A stretch of 64,000 nucleotides of DNA from Streptomyces venezuelae (GTDB lineage Bacteria; Actinomycetota; Actinomycetes; Streptomycetales; Streptomycetaceae), in assembly GCF_008642275.1 (NCBI RefSeq), contig NZ_CP029189.1, positions 3,354,001 to 3,418,000 on the forward strand, written 5' to 3'. Every line of letters starts with the position of its first letter. Within the stretch, counting starts at the first letter, position 1. The position numbers and the translations under genes are program-made. This document shows, piece by piece, positions 8,656 to 16,296 of the stretch. The notes below the pieces were generated by a model, which made no database searches, was not told where the DNA came from, and saw only the letters and a list, made by a program, of their open reading frames with translations.

Positions 8656-8673
8656 AGGAAGGTACTGCTTCCT
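8656..8673 (-). promoter_or_regulatory. RBS-sequestering leader hairpin, copy A
   Basis: AGGAAG-gtactg-CTTCCT (same sequence type on both strands) lies immediately before ATG 8654. On the mRNA the only good Shine-Dalgarno sequence, AGGAAG, is one arm of this hairpin. A second, stronger hairpin GGCCCCCG...GCGGGGGCC sits just upstream (8682-8716). Both are conserved in copy B (11340-11357 and about 11366-11402). Translational control is an inference. Confidence 0.55.
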
Positions 8674-8800
8674 CGGTGGTCAGGCCCCCGCACTGGGATT
8701 GCAGTCCCGGCGGGGGCCGACGTATGTCAGCGGTGATGTGGTGCGTCGCGCTGAGCGTAGATCAGGCAACCCTCCCCGAAGCCAGCCAAGTTGGCATATT

Positions 8801-8816
8801 TCACTCAAGCGAGTGA
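8801..8816. promoter_or_regulatory. Inverted repeat TCACTC-aagc-GAGTGA, copy A
   Basis: Perfect 6-bp arms with a 4-bp spacer, about 150 bp upstream of the regulator start, preceded by the AT-rich TTGGCATATT. The identical element is at 11486-11501 in copy B. Conservation of both palindrome and flanks suggests an operator, possibly for autoregulation. The rest of 8820-9213 shows only a possible -10 TACGAT (9148-9153) for the serine hydrolase gene. Confidence 0.55.
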
Positions 8817-9213
8817 GCGTGCCTCCATGGGCGGGAGGGGGTGGGGTTGGGTGTGGTGCTTTCTCTCCCGTGTTCTGGATCCCGGGATCGTCCCCGCCAC
8901 CGGAGTCCCACCGGGCGGGCTCCGGTGCGCGAGCGATTTCCGCAGGTCAGGCAGTTCGGCCCGATGGCCGCGGCCGGTACTGTCAGCAGGACTGCCGGGC
9001 CCGGCCCCAGCGGCCCCGCCCTCCCGGTGGGCGGCGACTACGGCCCCCCGCCGGTCGACGTCCGGGTCCGGCTTCCGCCCGGCCCGACCGGGAAGGGGCG
9101 GGGGACGGGGCCCGCCGGGCCCGGTCGCCGCGCCGGAGCCGGGTTCCTACGATGGGAAGGTCCGCTCGGGGATCAGAGGGCCGCTCGGGGACGAGCGTCA
9201 GGGGTGATCCTCC

Positions 9214-10437
9214 ATGGGCCGGTACCGCACGCCCACCGTCCTGGCAGCCGCCTCGCTGCTGCTGACCGCGCTGTGCGCGGGCCAGGCTCCCGCCGCCGCC
9301 CCGCCGGGCCGGGTCGACATCGACCCCGTGATCGCCGAGCAGCTCGACGACGCGATCACCGCGGCCATGCACAAGGCCGCCATCCCCGGGGTGGGCGTCG
9401 GCCTGTGGATCGACGGCGAGGACCCCTACGTGCGCGCCTTCGGCACCTCCGACAAGGCCACCGGCGTACCGATCAAGACCGACATGCACACCCGCATCGG
9501 CAGCGTCACCAAGACCTTCACCGTCACCGCTGTCCTCCAGCTCGTCGACGACGGGAAGGTGCGGCTGGACGCGCCGATCTCCACGTACCTCGACGGCGTG
9601 CCGGGCGGCGACCGGATCACCGTCCGGCAGCTCGCCGACATGCGCAGCGGCCTATACAACTACACCGAGGACCCGAGCCTGCTGGCCGCGTACAAGGCCG
9701 ACCCGCACCGCGCCTGGACCCCGCAGGAGCTGCTGGACACCGCGTTCCGGCACCCCGCCAACTTCCCGCCGGGCACGCGCTGGGAGTACTCCAACACCAA
9801 CACCGTCGTGCTCGGCCTGCTCGTCGAGAAGGTCGGCGGGCAGCCCCTGCACACCTACCTGCAGCAGCATGTCCTCGAACCGGCGGACCTGGACTCGACC
9901 TCGCTGCCGACCGGCGCCGAGATCGCGTCCCCGTTCGTGCACGGCTACACGAACTTCACCCCGAACGGCGCGACCGTGGACGCCTCCGCCTGGAACCCGT
10001 CCTGGGCCTGGTCGGCCGGCGCGATGATCTCCACCATGGACGACCTGCATTCCTGGGTCCCGACCCTGGTCACGGGGAAGCTGCCCGACGGCGACCGGCT
10101 GCTGGAGCCGGGCACCCAGGCCCAGCGGCTGCGCATGCTGCCCACCGGGCACCCTGACATCGGCTACGGGCTCGGCATCGCCGAGCTCGACGGCTGGATC
10201 GGCCACAACGGCGAGCTGCCCGGCTACGAGACCATCGCCGTCCGGCTTCCGCAGGCCCGCGCCACCATGGTGATCGTGGTGAACTCCGACGTCGACGGAA
10301 AGTTCGGCAACCTGAGTTCCCTCATCGCCAACACGGTCACCAAGATCGTGACTCCGGAGCACGTCTGGGAACTTCCGGCGGCGGCCCAGCCCAACGCCGT
10401 CCCGGAACCGTCCCCGAATCCGAGTCCGAGTTCGTAG
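9214..10437 (+). CDS. Secreted serine hydrolase, beta-lactamase/D-Ala-D-Ala carboxypeptidase family
   Basis: 407 residues. A signal peptide (RYRTP, hydrophobic run, cleavage near APAAA) leads to a class C/PBP4*-type fold: SxxK motif SVTK with HTRIG ahead of it (about residue 95), YxN motif YSN (about 190) and HxG motif HNG near 330. These enzymes act outside the cell as D,D-carboxypeptidases, esterases or beta-lactamases. No C-terminal anchor is seen; a Pro/Ser tail (PEPSPNPSPSS) ends the protein. The gene lies between two paralogous regulators on the opposite strand, and its last 100 bp overlap the 3' end of copy B. Confidence 0.88.
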   Translation: MGRYRTPTVLAAASLLLTALCAGQAPAAAPPGRVDIDPVIAEQLDDAITAAMHKAAIPGVGVGLWIDGEDPYVRAFGTSDKATGVPIKTDMHTRIGSVTKTFTVTAVLQLVDDGKVRLDAPISTYLDGVPGGDRITVRQLADMRSGLYNYTEDPSLLAAYKADPHRAWTPQELLDTAFRHPANFPPGTRWEYSNTNTVVLGLLVEKVGGQPLHTYLQQHVLEPADLDSTSLPTGAEIASPFVHGYTNFTPNGATVDASAWNPSWAWSAGAMISTMDDLHSWVPTLVTGKLPDGDRLLEPGTQAQRLRMLPTGHPDIGYGLGIAELDGWIGHNGELPGYETIAVRLPQARATMVIVVNSDVDGKFGNLSSLIANTVTKIVTPEHVWELPAAAQPNAVPEPSPNPSPSS

Positions 10438-11338
10438 GCCCGCGGCCGGTGGCGTCCCCGCCGGGCGGTCGCACAGTGACGCAGTCGTTGCAGGTGTGCG
10501 GATCCGGGCCGCGGTAGCCGCGGTCGCAGGACCCGCAGTTGCGGAGCGGATGTCTGGCCGCCGGGGGGTCTTCCGGGGCGCGGAAGCGCGGTACGGGCGG
10601 GAGCTGGGCGGCCAGGCGGTGGCCCACGAGGGCGGCCGGGCGGTGCAGGGGCACCGGCGGCAGGTTCGCGGTGAGGGCGCGGTGCACCGTGCTCGGGGAC
10701 AGGTCGCGCTCCAGCCAGGCCGCGACCCCGGGGGCGAGGTGCTCGACGTCCGCGGCGGAGAGCACGAGGCGGGGATCCCCGTGGTGGAGCCCGGCGAGGA
10801 CCTCGACGGCGGACCGGAGCAGGTCGGGGGCGGGGTACGCGGGCTGCGGCACGGCGGGGAGGGCGCGGCGCGTCGGCTCGCCCTCGCGGCGGGCGGGGCG
10901 CCTGGGCCCCGGTTTCGGCGGAGGGCGGTCCGGGTCTCCGGACCGGCCCGGCTGGTTGCAGGACACCGTACGGGTGACCACGCGGCCGGTGTCGGTGCGT
11001 TCGCGGGTGCGCCGCAGATAGCCGTGGGTCTCCAGTTCGCGCAGGGCGGCGGCGATCCGGGTCTTGCCCTCGGGGAAGCGGGCGGCGAGGGTCCGGATGT
11101 CGACGAGGGCGCCGCCCGGGAGGGACTGGATGTGGACGGCCAGGCCGATGGCCAGCAGCGACAGCTCGGCGTGCTGGGCGAGGTGGTTGCCGATCACCGT
11201 GAAGCGGGCGGTGTGGCGGGCGTTGTCGTGGATGACGCCGCCGGACCGGGGGCGCGCACCGGTTCGCCGGGAGGGGTGGTTTTCCCCGCCGTTACGGGAC
11301 TGGGCGGGCAGGCGCACGCTAGTGTTCTGGGTATCCAT
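10337..11338 (-). CDS. Winged-helix regulator with C-terminal zinc ribbon, copy B
   Basis: 333 residues from ATG 11338, paralogous to the gene at 7743-8654 over its first 290 residues, including the winged helix and the zinc ribbon CGSCDRGY...CNDC. It differs at the end: after the ribbon the frame reads on for about 40 residues (Gly/Pro/Ser-rich, ending RAPESRSW) into the antisense of the serine hydrolase gene. The terminal extension thus looks acquired by loss or displacement of the original stop. Leader hairpins and the upstream palindrome are retained, so the copy is probably expressed. Confidence 0.72.
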   Translation of the reverse strand: MDTQNTSVRLPAQSRNGGENHPSRRTGARPRSGGVIHDNARHTARFTVIGNHLAQHAELSLLAIGLAVHIQSLPGGALVDIRTLAARFPEGKTRIAAALRELETHGYLRRTRERTDTGRVVTRTVSCNQPGRSGDPDRPPPKPGPRRPARREGEPTRRALPAVPQPAYPAPDLLRSAVEVLAGLHHGDPRLVLSAADVEHLAPGVAAWLERDLSPSTVHRALTANLPPVPLHRPAALVGHRLAAQLPPVPRFRAPEDPPAARHPLRNCGSCDRGYRGPDPHTCNDCVTVRPPGGDATGRGPTNSDSDSGTVPGRRWAGPPPEVPRRAPESRSW

Positions 11339-11637
11339 CAGGAAGGTACTGCTTCCTCGGTGGTCAGGCCCCCGTCCCGGGATTCGCAGTCCCGGCGGGG
11401 GCCGACGTATGTCAGCGGGGGTGTGGTGTCTCGCGCTGAGCGTAGATCAGGCAACCCTCCCCGAAGCCAGCCGAGTTGGCATATTTCACTCAAGCGAGTG
11501 AGCGCCCCGCCATGGGCGGGAGGGGGTGGGGTTTGGTGCGGTGCTTTCACTCTCGTGCCTTGAATACCGGGACCGTCCCCGCCACCGGAGGCCCACCGGA
11601 CGGGCTCCGGTACCTGGACGATTTCCGCAGGTCAGGG
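10480..11637. repeat. Segmental duplication, copy B (partner 7780-8955)
   Basis: Direct-orientation partner of copy A, with the same leader hairpins, start codon context and TCACTC-aagc-GAGTGA palindrome (11486-11501). Between 11640 and 11820 I see no further gene or motif. Confidence 0.8.
11340..11357 (-). promoter_or_regulatory. RBS-sequestering leader hairpin, copy B
   Basis: Same AGGAAG-N6-CTTCCT hairpin as copy A, directly before ATG 11338. A GC-rich hairpin follows at about 11366-11402. Retention of both structures in both copies, while the nearby loop sequences changed (cactgggattgc versus tcccgggattcgc), argues that the pairing is maintained. Confidence 0.55.
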
Positions 11638-11819
11638 GCACGGCGGTCCGAGTGCGGGCCGTATGGTCGGCCAGGGGACGGGCCGGGACCGACGCCACCG
11701 CCCGGCGAGCGCCCGGGCACGGACGGGCCGCGCCCGGAGCCGGTGAGGACCGCGACGACACCCTCCCGCGGAAGCCCTGCGCAGGCACGGGGATTCCGGC
11801 CGCGGGGCGGCGGAAGCGG

Positions 11820-12089
11820 TTACGCGGCGGGCCGGCCCTTCGGGCGGCGCAGACCCGCCGCGGTGAGGCGGCGGACGAGTTCCTTGCTGCCGATCTCCAC
11901 CGCGCCGGCGCCGACCGCGTCCGCGTACCGGTACGAGGGCACGTCGTAGTGGTCCCGCTCGAAAGCCCGCGGCGGACAGCCGATGGCCGCCGCGAAGGCG
12001 TGCAGCTCCTCGTACGAGACGTCGCTGACCAGGTGCGACCACATGCGGCCGTGCCCCGGCCAGGTCGGCGGGTCGATGTAGACGGTCAC
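11820..12089 (-). CDS. DUF4031 domain-containing protein
   Basis: 89 residues from GTG 12089. The opening TVYIDPPTWPGHGRMWSHL and the later SYEELHAFAAAIGCP and DHYDVP are the hallmark of DUF4031, a short family of unknown function common in Actinobacteria. The gene is seven bases downstream of the stop of the next gene upstream (12097-12471) and is very likely in one operon with it; a GGTGAG ahead of the start overlaps that stop codon. Confidence 0.85.
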   Translation of the reverse strand: MTVYIDPPTWPGHGRMWSHLVSDVSYEELHAFAAAIGCPPRAFERDHYDVPSYRYADAVGAGAVEIGSKELVRRLTAAGLRRPKGRPAA

Positions 12090-12096
12090 CGGCGGC

Positions 12097-12471
12097 TCAC
12101 CGGAGTCCGAAGACCGGGCCCAGGCCGCCGATCGCGGCCACCTTCACACCCGCCTCCGAACACACCCAGTGCGGGTCGGGTCCCAGCTCCGGCTCCACGT
12201 CCAGCGCGTGCGGCTCACCGTGGTTGCAGACCGGGCAGAGCGGCCATCGTCCGTACTTCTCCAGCAGCGCGTCCTTCACGTCCTGGGCGACGAGTCCGGC
12301 AAGGTAGTCGACACCCTCCGGCCACTGCTCCACCCACCACCGGCGGTGCGTGACCGAGTCCTCGACGAGGGAGACGACATCGGCGTCGGCGACCTCGCCG
12401 GCGGCGAGGTCGGCGAGAACGAGGGCACGGGCGACGTGCAGCGCCTGCTCCAGGGGGGTCGCGTGGTCCAT
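12097..12471 (-). CDS. Hypothetical protein with Cys-His motif
   Basis: 124 residues from ATG 12471 (an in-frame GTG lies five codons upstream). The N-terminal half is helical and acidic (LALVLADLAAGEVADADVV-like). The C-terminal half has WPLCPVCNHGEPH, a CxxC-N-H-x-x-x-H cluster that could bind zinc, with a further single Cys (WVCSEAG). I do not recognise the family. It forms an operon with the DUF4031 gene and is divergent from the RpiR-type regulator. Confidence 0.65.
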   Translation of the reverse strand: MDHATPLEQALHVARALVLADLAAGEVADADVVSLVEDSVTHRRWWVEQWPEGVDYLAGLVAQDVKDALLEKYGRWPLCPVCNHGEPHALDVEPELGPDPHWVCSEAGVKVAAIGGLGPVFGLR

Positions 12472-12552
12472 GCGCCCATTGTGGACCCGCGAGGCCCCGG
12501 CGACGAAGGCCCTCTTTCCGACGACCCAACGGCGTATTGACCGCACCCCGCC

Positions 12553-12569
12553 CTGAAAATAAGTTTCAG
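12553..12569. promoter_or_regulatory. Operator-like inverted repeat CTGAAA-N5-TTTCAG
   Basis: Perfect 6-bp arms with spacer ATAAG, two bases before GTG 12572 of the RpiR/MurR-type regulator. The AT-rich centre stands out in this GC-rich DNA. The position suggests autorepression or control of the murQ-PTS genes, and perhaps of the divergent 124-aa gene. Paired TGAAA/TTTCA half-sites are plausible for this regulator family. Confidence 0.6.
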
Positions 12570-12571
12570 TA

Positions 12572-13648
12572 GTGAGCCAGAACGCGAAGGAAACCGCCAA
12601 CCGCCCGCCCACCGGCCCCGCCGCACGTGCCACCGCACACCCCGCCCCGGCCCCCGCCGCACGCTCCAGCGCAGGCCCCGCCGCAGGCGCAACCGCAGCC
12701 GCACGCTCCAGCGCAGGCCCCGCCGCAGCCACAGCCGCAAGCTCCAGCGCAGCCGCAGCCACAGGCACCGCCCCGGCTCCCCCGCCCCACGCCCTCCGGG
12801 CCCGGATCCGCAGCCTCGGCCCCTCCATGACCCGCTCCGTGCAGGCCGTCGCCGAGGCCGTCGCCGCCGACCCCGCCGGCTGCGCCCGGCTCACCGTCTC
12901 CGCCCTCGCCGAACACACCGGCACCAGCGAGGCCACCGTCGTCCGCACGGCCCGCCTCCTCGGCTACCCCGGCTACCGCGACCTGCGCCTCGCGCTCGCC
13001 GCCCTCGCCGCCCAGCAGGAATCCGGCGCCGCCTCCGCCGTCACCGTCGACATAGCCGTCGACGACCCGCTCGCGGACGTCGTAGCGAAGCTGGCCCACG
13101 AGGAGGCGCAGACCCTCACCGACACCGCCGCCGCCCTCGACCTCACCCAGCTCGCCGCAGCCGTCACGGCGCTCGCCACCGCCCGCCGCATCGACATCTA
13201 CGGCGTCGGCGCCTCCGCCCTCGTCGGCCAGGACCTCGCCCAGAAGCTGCAGCGCATCGGCCTCCTCGCCCATGCCCACGGCGATCCCCACCTGGCCGTC
13301 ACGGGCGCCGTGCAACTGCGCCCCGGCGACGTCGCCGTCGCCATCACCCACTCCGGCACCACCGGCGACGTGATCGAACCGCTGCGCACGGCCTTCGAGC
13401 GCGGTGCCACCACCCTCGCCCTCACCGGCCGCCCGGGCAGCCCCGTCACCCGCCACGCCGACCTCGTACTGGCCACCTCCGCCGCCCGCGAGACCCGGCT
13501 GCGCCCGGCCGCCATGTCCAGCCGCACCAGCCAGCTGCTCGTCGTCGACTGCCTCTTCGTCGGCGTCGCCCAGCAGACCTACGAAACCGCCGCACCCGCC
13601 CTCGCCGCCTCCTACGAGGCCCTCGCCCACCGCCACACCGCCCGCTGA
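12572..13648 (+). CDS. murR: MurR/RpiR-family transcriptional regulator
   Basis: 358 residues. The HTH domain (about 85-160) has LRARIRSLGPSMTRSVQAVAEAV, LAEHTGTSEATVVRTARLLGY and GYRDLRLAL; the SIS domain (about 185-330) has IDIYGVGASALVGQDLAQKLQRIG and VAITHSGTTGDVIEP, the sugar-phosphate-binding loop. The likely ligand is MurNAc-6-phosphate because murQ follows directly. GTG 12572 abuts the CTGAAA-N5-TTTCAG operator, implying a very short or absent leader. Odd: residues about 10-80 are an Ala/Ser/Pro low-complexity stretch from imperfect DNA repeats (12659-12758), so the real start might be further in, but it must precede LRARIRSL. Confidence 0.85.
   Translation: MSQNAKETANRPPTGPAARATAHPAPAPAARSSAGPAAGATAAARSSAGPAAATAASSSAAAATGTAPAPPPHALRARIRSLGPSMTRSVQAVAEAVAADPAGCARLTVSALAEHTGTSEATVVRTARLLGYPGYRDLRLALAALAAQQESGAASAVTVDIAVDDPLADVVAKLAHEEAQTLTDTAAALDLTQLAAAVTALATARRIDIYGVGASALVGQDLAQKLQRIGLLAHAHGDPHLAVTGAVQLRPGDVAVAITHSGTTGDVIEPLRTAFERGATTLALTGRPGSPVTRHADLVLATSAARETRLRPAAMSSRTSQLLVVDCLFVGVAQQTYETAAPALAASYEALAHRHTAR
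12659..12758. repeat. Imperfect tandem repeat inside murR
   Basis: The 20-bp block GCACGCTCCAGCGCAGGCCC starts at 12659 and 12701 (42-bp period), and a diverged copy starts at 12737. It encodes the AARSSAGPAA low-complexity N-terminal stretch of the regulator. Confidence 0.75.
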
Positions 13649-13679
13649 CACCCCCAGCCGGCCCGCCAGGGAGCCCGCC

Positions 13680-14609
13680 ATGACCGCCCACGCAGACCTC
13701 CGCGCCCAGCTGGACACCCTCACCACCGAGGCCTTCCGTCCGGAGCTCGCCGAGATCGACCGCCTCCCCACCCTCGACATCGCCCGCACCATGAACGCCG
13801 AGGACGCCACCGTCCCGGCCGCCGTCGCCGCGCAGCTCCCGCACATCGCCGCCGCCGTCGACGCGATCGCCGAGCGGATGTCCCGGGGCGGTCGGCTCGT
13901 CTACGCGGGCGCCGGAACCGCCGGCCGGCTGGGCGTCCTGGACGCCAGCGAATGCCCGCCCACCTTCAACACCGACCCCGGCGACGTGGTCGGCCTGATC
14001 GCGGGCGGCCCGTCCGCCCTGGTCACGTCCGTCGAGGGCGCCGAGGACTCGAAGGAGCTGGCCGTCGCGGACCTCACCGCGCTGGAGATCGGGCCGCACG
14101 ACACGGTCGTCGGCGTCTCCGCCTCCGGCCGCACCCCGTACGCGCTCGGCGCGGTCGAGTTCGCCCGTACCCGCGGCGCACTCACCGTCGGGCTCTCCTG
14201 CAACGCCGGGTCCGCCCTCGCCGCGGCCGCCGACCACGGCATCGAGGTCGTCGTCGGACCCGAGCTCCTCACCGGATCCACCCGCCTGAAGGCCGGCACC
14301 GCCCAGAAGCTCGTCCTCAACCTCATCTCGACCATCACGATGATCCGCCTCGGGAAGACGTACGGGAACCTGATGGTCGACATGCGCTCCTCGAACGAGA
14401 AGCTGCGCGCCCGCGCCCGCCGGATCGTGGCGCTGGCCACCGGCGCGCCCGACGAGGAGATCGAAGCCGCCCTGACCGCGACCGGCGGCGAGGTGAAGAA
14501 CGCCGTACTCGTCGTCCTCGGCGGGGTCGACGGCCCGACGGCCGCCGAGCTGCTCGCCGCCTCGCAGGGGCACCTGCGCGCCGCCCTCGCACTCGCCCCC
14601 ACCCGCTGA
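13680..14609 (+). CDS. murQ: N-acetylmuramic acid 6-phosphate etherase
   Basis: 309 residues. MurQ cleaves the D-lactyl ether of MurNAc-6-phosphate to give GlcNAc-6-phosphate and lactate in the cytoplasm, feeding NagA. LVYAGAGTAGRLGVLDASECPPTF (about 78-101) contains the catalytic Glu of the SEC motif; VTSVEGAEDS holds the second acidic residue; VVGVSASGRTPY is the SIS phosphate loop; GNLMVDMRSSNEKL is the C-terminal signature. AGGGAG precedes ATG 13680. It sits 31 bp after murR and 57 bp before the PTS gene, forming a MurNAc uptake and use operon. Confidence 0.95.
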   Translation: MTAHADLRAQLDTLTTEAFRPELAEIDRLPTLDIARTMNAEDATVPAAVAAQLPHIAAAVDAIAERMSRGGRLVYAGAGTAGRLGVLDASECPPTFNTDPGDVVGLIAGGPSALVTSVEGAEDSKELAVADLTALEIGPHDTVVGVSASGRTPYALGAVEFARTRGALTVGLSCNAGSALAAAADHGIEVVVGPELLTGSTRLKAGTAQKLVLNLISTITMIRLGKTYGNLMVDMRSSNEKLRARARRIVALATGAPDEEIEAALTATGGEVKNAVLVVLGGVDGPTAAELLAASQGHLRAALALAPTR

Positions 14610-14666
14610 ACCCCGTCCCCCGTCCCCCGCCCCCGTCCCCCCGTCCCCGACCCAAGGCGACCCCAC

Positions 14667-16250
14667 ATGTCCACTGACAAGAACCGCGCCACCGCCGCCG
14701 CGATCCTTCCGCTGGTCGGCGGCCCGGACAACATCACCTCGATCGCCCACTGCATGACCCGCCTGCGCATCTCGCTGCGCGACCGCTCGCTGGTCCAGGA
14801 CGAGGCCCTGCGCGCCCTGCCCGCCGTCCTCGGCGTGGTCGAGGACGGGACGAGCTACCAGATCGTGCTGGGCCCGGGCGCCGTCGCCCGCGTGACCCCG
14901 GAGTTCGAGGCGCTGGTGGAGGAGGCCCGCTCGGCCACCCCCGTCACCCACGCCACCGCTCCCGCCACCGCCCTCGCCTCCGCATCCGCCTCCGCATCCG
15001 CATCCGCGATCACCGCGGACGACCTCGCCGCGCAGGGCGCGGCACTGAAAGAGGCTCAGAAGGCCCGCAACGCGACGCCCTTCAAGCTGTTCCTGCGCCG
15101 GATCGCGAACATCTTCGTCCCCCTGATCCCGGCACTGATCGGCTGCGGCATCATCGCCGGCCTGAACGGCCTGCTGACGAACCTCGGCTGGGTACCGGCC
15201 GTCGTCCCCGCCCTCGCCGCCATCGCCTCCGGTTTCATGTCCCTGATCGCGGTCTTCGTCGGATACAACACGGCCAAGGAGTTCGGCGGTACGCCGGTCC
15301 TGGGCGGCGCGGTCGCCGCGATCATCGTCTTCCCGGGCGTGGCGAAGATCGACGCCTTCGGCCTGGAACTCAAGCCCGGCCAGGGCGGGGTCCTCGGCGC
15401 GCTCGCCGCCGCGGTCCTCGCCGTGTACGTGGAGAAGTGGTGCCGCCGGTGGGTGCCGGAGACCCTGGACGTCCTCGTCACCCCCACCCTCACCGTGCTC
15501 CTCTCCGGCCTCGTCACCCTCTTCGGCCTCATGTACCTCGCCGGTGAGGCCTCCGCCGCCATCGGCACCTGCGCGAACTGGCTCCTCTCCCACGGCGGCG
15601 CCTTCGCGGGCCTGGTCCTCGGCGGCCTCTTCCTCCCCCTCGTGATGCTCGGCCTGCACCAGGCCCTCATCCCCATCCACACCACCCTCATCGAGCAGGA
15701 CGGCTACACCGTCCTGCTGCCCATCCTCGCCATGGCGGGCGCGGGCCAGGTCGGTGCGGCCATCGCCGTCTACCACCGCCTCCCGCGCAACGGTTCGCTC
15801 CGCGCCACCATCAAGTCGGCGCTCCCGGCCGGCTTCCTGGGCGTCGGCGAACCGCTGATCTACGGCGTGTCCCTGCCGCTCGGCCGCCCGTTCGTCACCG
15901 CCTGCGTCGGCGGCGCGGCCGGCGGCGCCTTCGTCGGCCTCTTCGGTCAGCTGGGCATGTCCTTCGGCTCCACCGCCATCGGCCCCTCGGGCTGGGCCCT
16001 GTTCCCGCTGCTCGACGGCCGCGCCGGGGCGGGCACCACCCTCGCCGTCTACGCGGGCGGCCTGCTGGTCGGCTACCTGGTGGGCTTCGCCGCCACCTAC
16101 TTCTTCGGCCTGAGCCGCGCCCAGATCGCCGCGCTCAACCGGAGCGAGGACGAACCGCCCGCGACCCCGGCGGACCGCCCCGGCCACTCCCCCGCCCCGG
16201 CCCCGGCGGCCGGCGCCGAGCCCGCGGATCCCTCCGTACTCACCCACTGA
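14667..16250 (+). CDS. murP: PTS EIIBC permease, probably MurNAc-specific
   Basis: 527 residues. An N-terminal EIIB domain (1-95) with the phosphorylated Cys29 in AHCMTRLRI is joined by an Ala/Ser linker (SASASASASA, about 105-118) to an EIIC domain of about ten membrane segments with NIFVPLIPALIGCGIIAGL, GFLGVGEPLIYGVSLPL and FGSTAIGPSG. It imports and phosphorylates a sugar, taking phosphate from EI, HPr and a separate EIIA (Crr), as no EIIA domain is present. MurNAc specificity is inferred from the murR-murQ neighbours; sucrose or trehalose EIIBC proteins have the same layout. Confidence 0.85.
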   Translation: MSTDKNRATAAAILPLVGGPDNITSIAHCMTRLRISLRDRSLVQDEALRALPAVLGVVEDGTSYQIVLGPGAVARVTPEFEALVEEARSATPVTHATAPATALASASASASASAITADDLAAQGAALKEAQKARNATPFKLFLRRIANIFVPLIPALIGCGIIAGLNGLLTNLGWVPAVVPALAAIASGFMSLIAVFVGYNTAKEFGGTPVLGGAVAAIIVFPGVAKIDAFGLELKPGQGGVLGALAAAVLAVYVEKWCRRWVPETLDVLVTPTLTVLLSGLVTLFGLMYLAGEASAAIGTCANWLLSHGGAFAGLVLGGLFLPLVMLGLHQALIPIHTTLIEQDGYTVLLPILAMAGAGQVGAAIAVYHRLPRNGSLRATIKSALPAGFLGVGEPLIYGVSLPLGRPFVTACVGGAAGGAFVGLFGQLGMSFGSTAIGPSGWALFPLLDGRAGAGTTLAVYAGGLLVGYLVGFAATYFFGLSRAQIAALNRSEDEPPATPADRPGHSPAPAPAAGAEPADPSVLTH

Positions 16251-16296
16251 ACGGGACGGCCGGCCCCCGCCCGCCCCCGGCGCTACGATCGCGGCC

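Larger units (their letters stand above)
7780..8955. repeat. Segmental duplication, copy A (partner 10480-11637)
   Basis: About 1.15 kb of near-identical DNA in direct orientation with 10480-11637. It contains most of the regulator gene, its start, leader and about 300 bp upstream. Identity fades at the zinc-ribbon end (about 7780) and just past the shared CGATTTCCGCAGGTCAG at about 8955. The boundaries are by eye. Confidence 0.8.

Noticed and set aside
8841..10157. 438-codon plus-strand open frame overlapping the serine hydrolase in another frame
   Set aside because: The hydrolase frame has signal peptide and SxxK/YxN/HxG motifs; the other is Arg/Pro/Gly-rich and motif-free.
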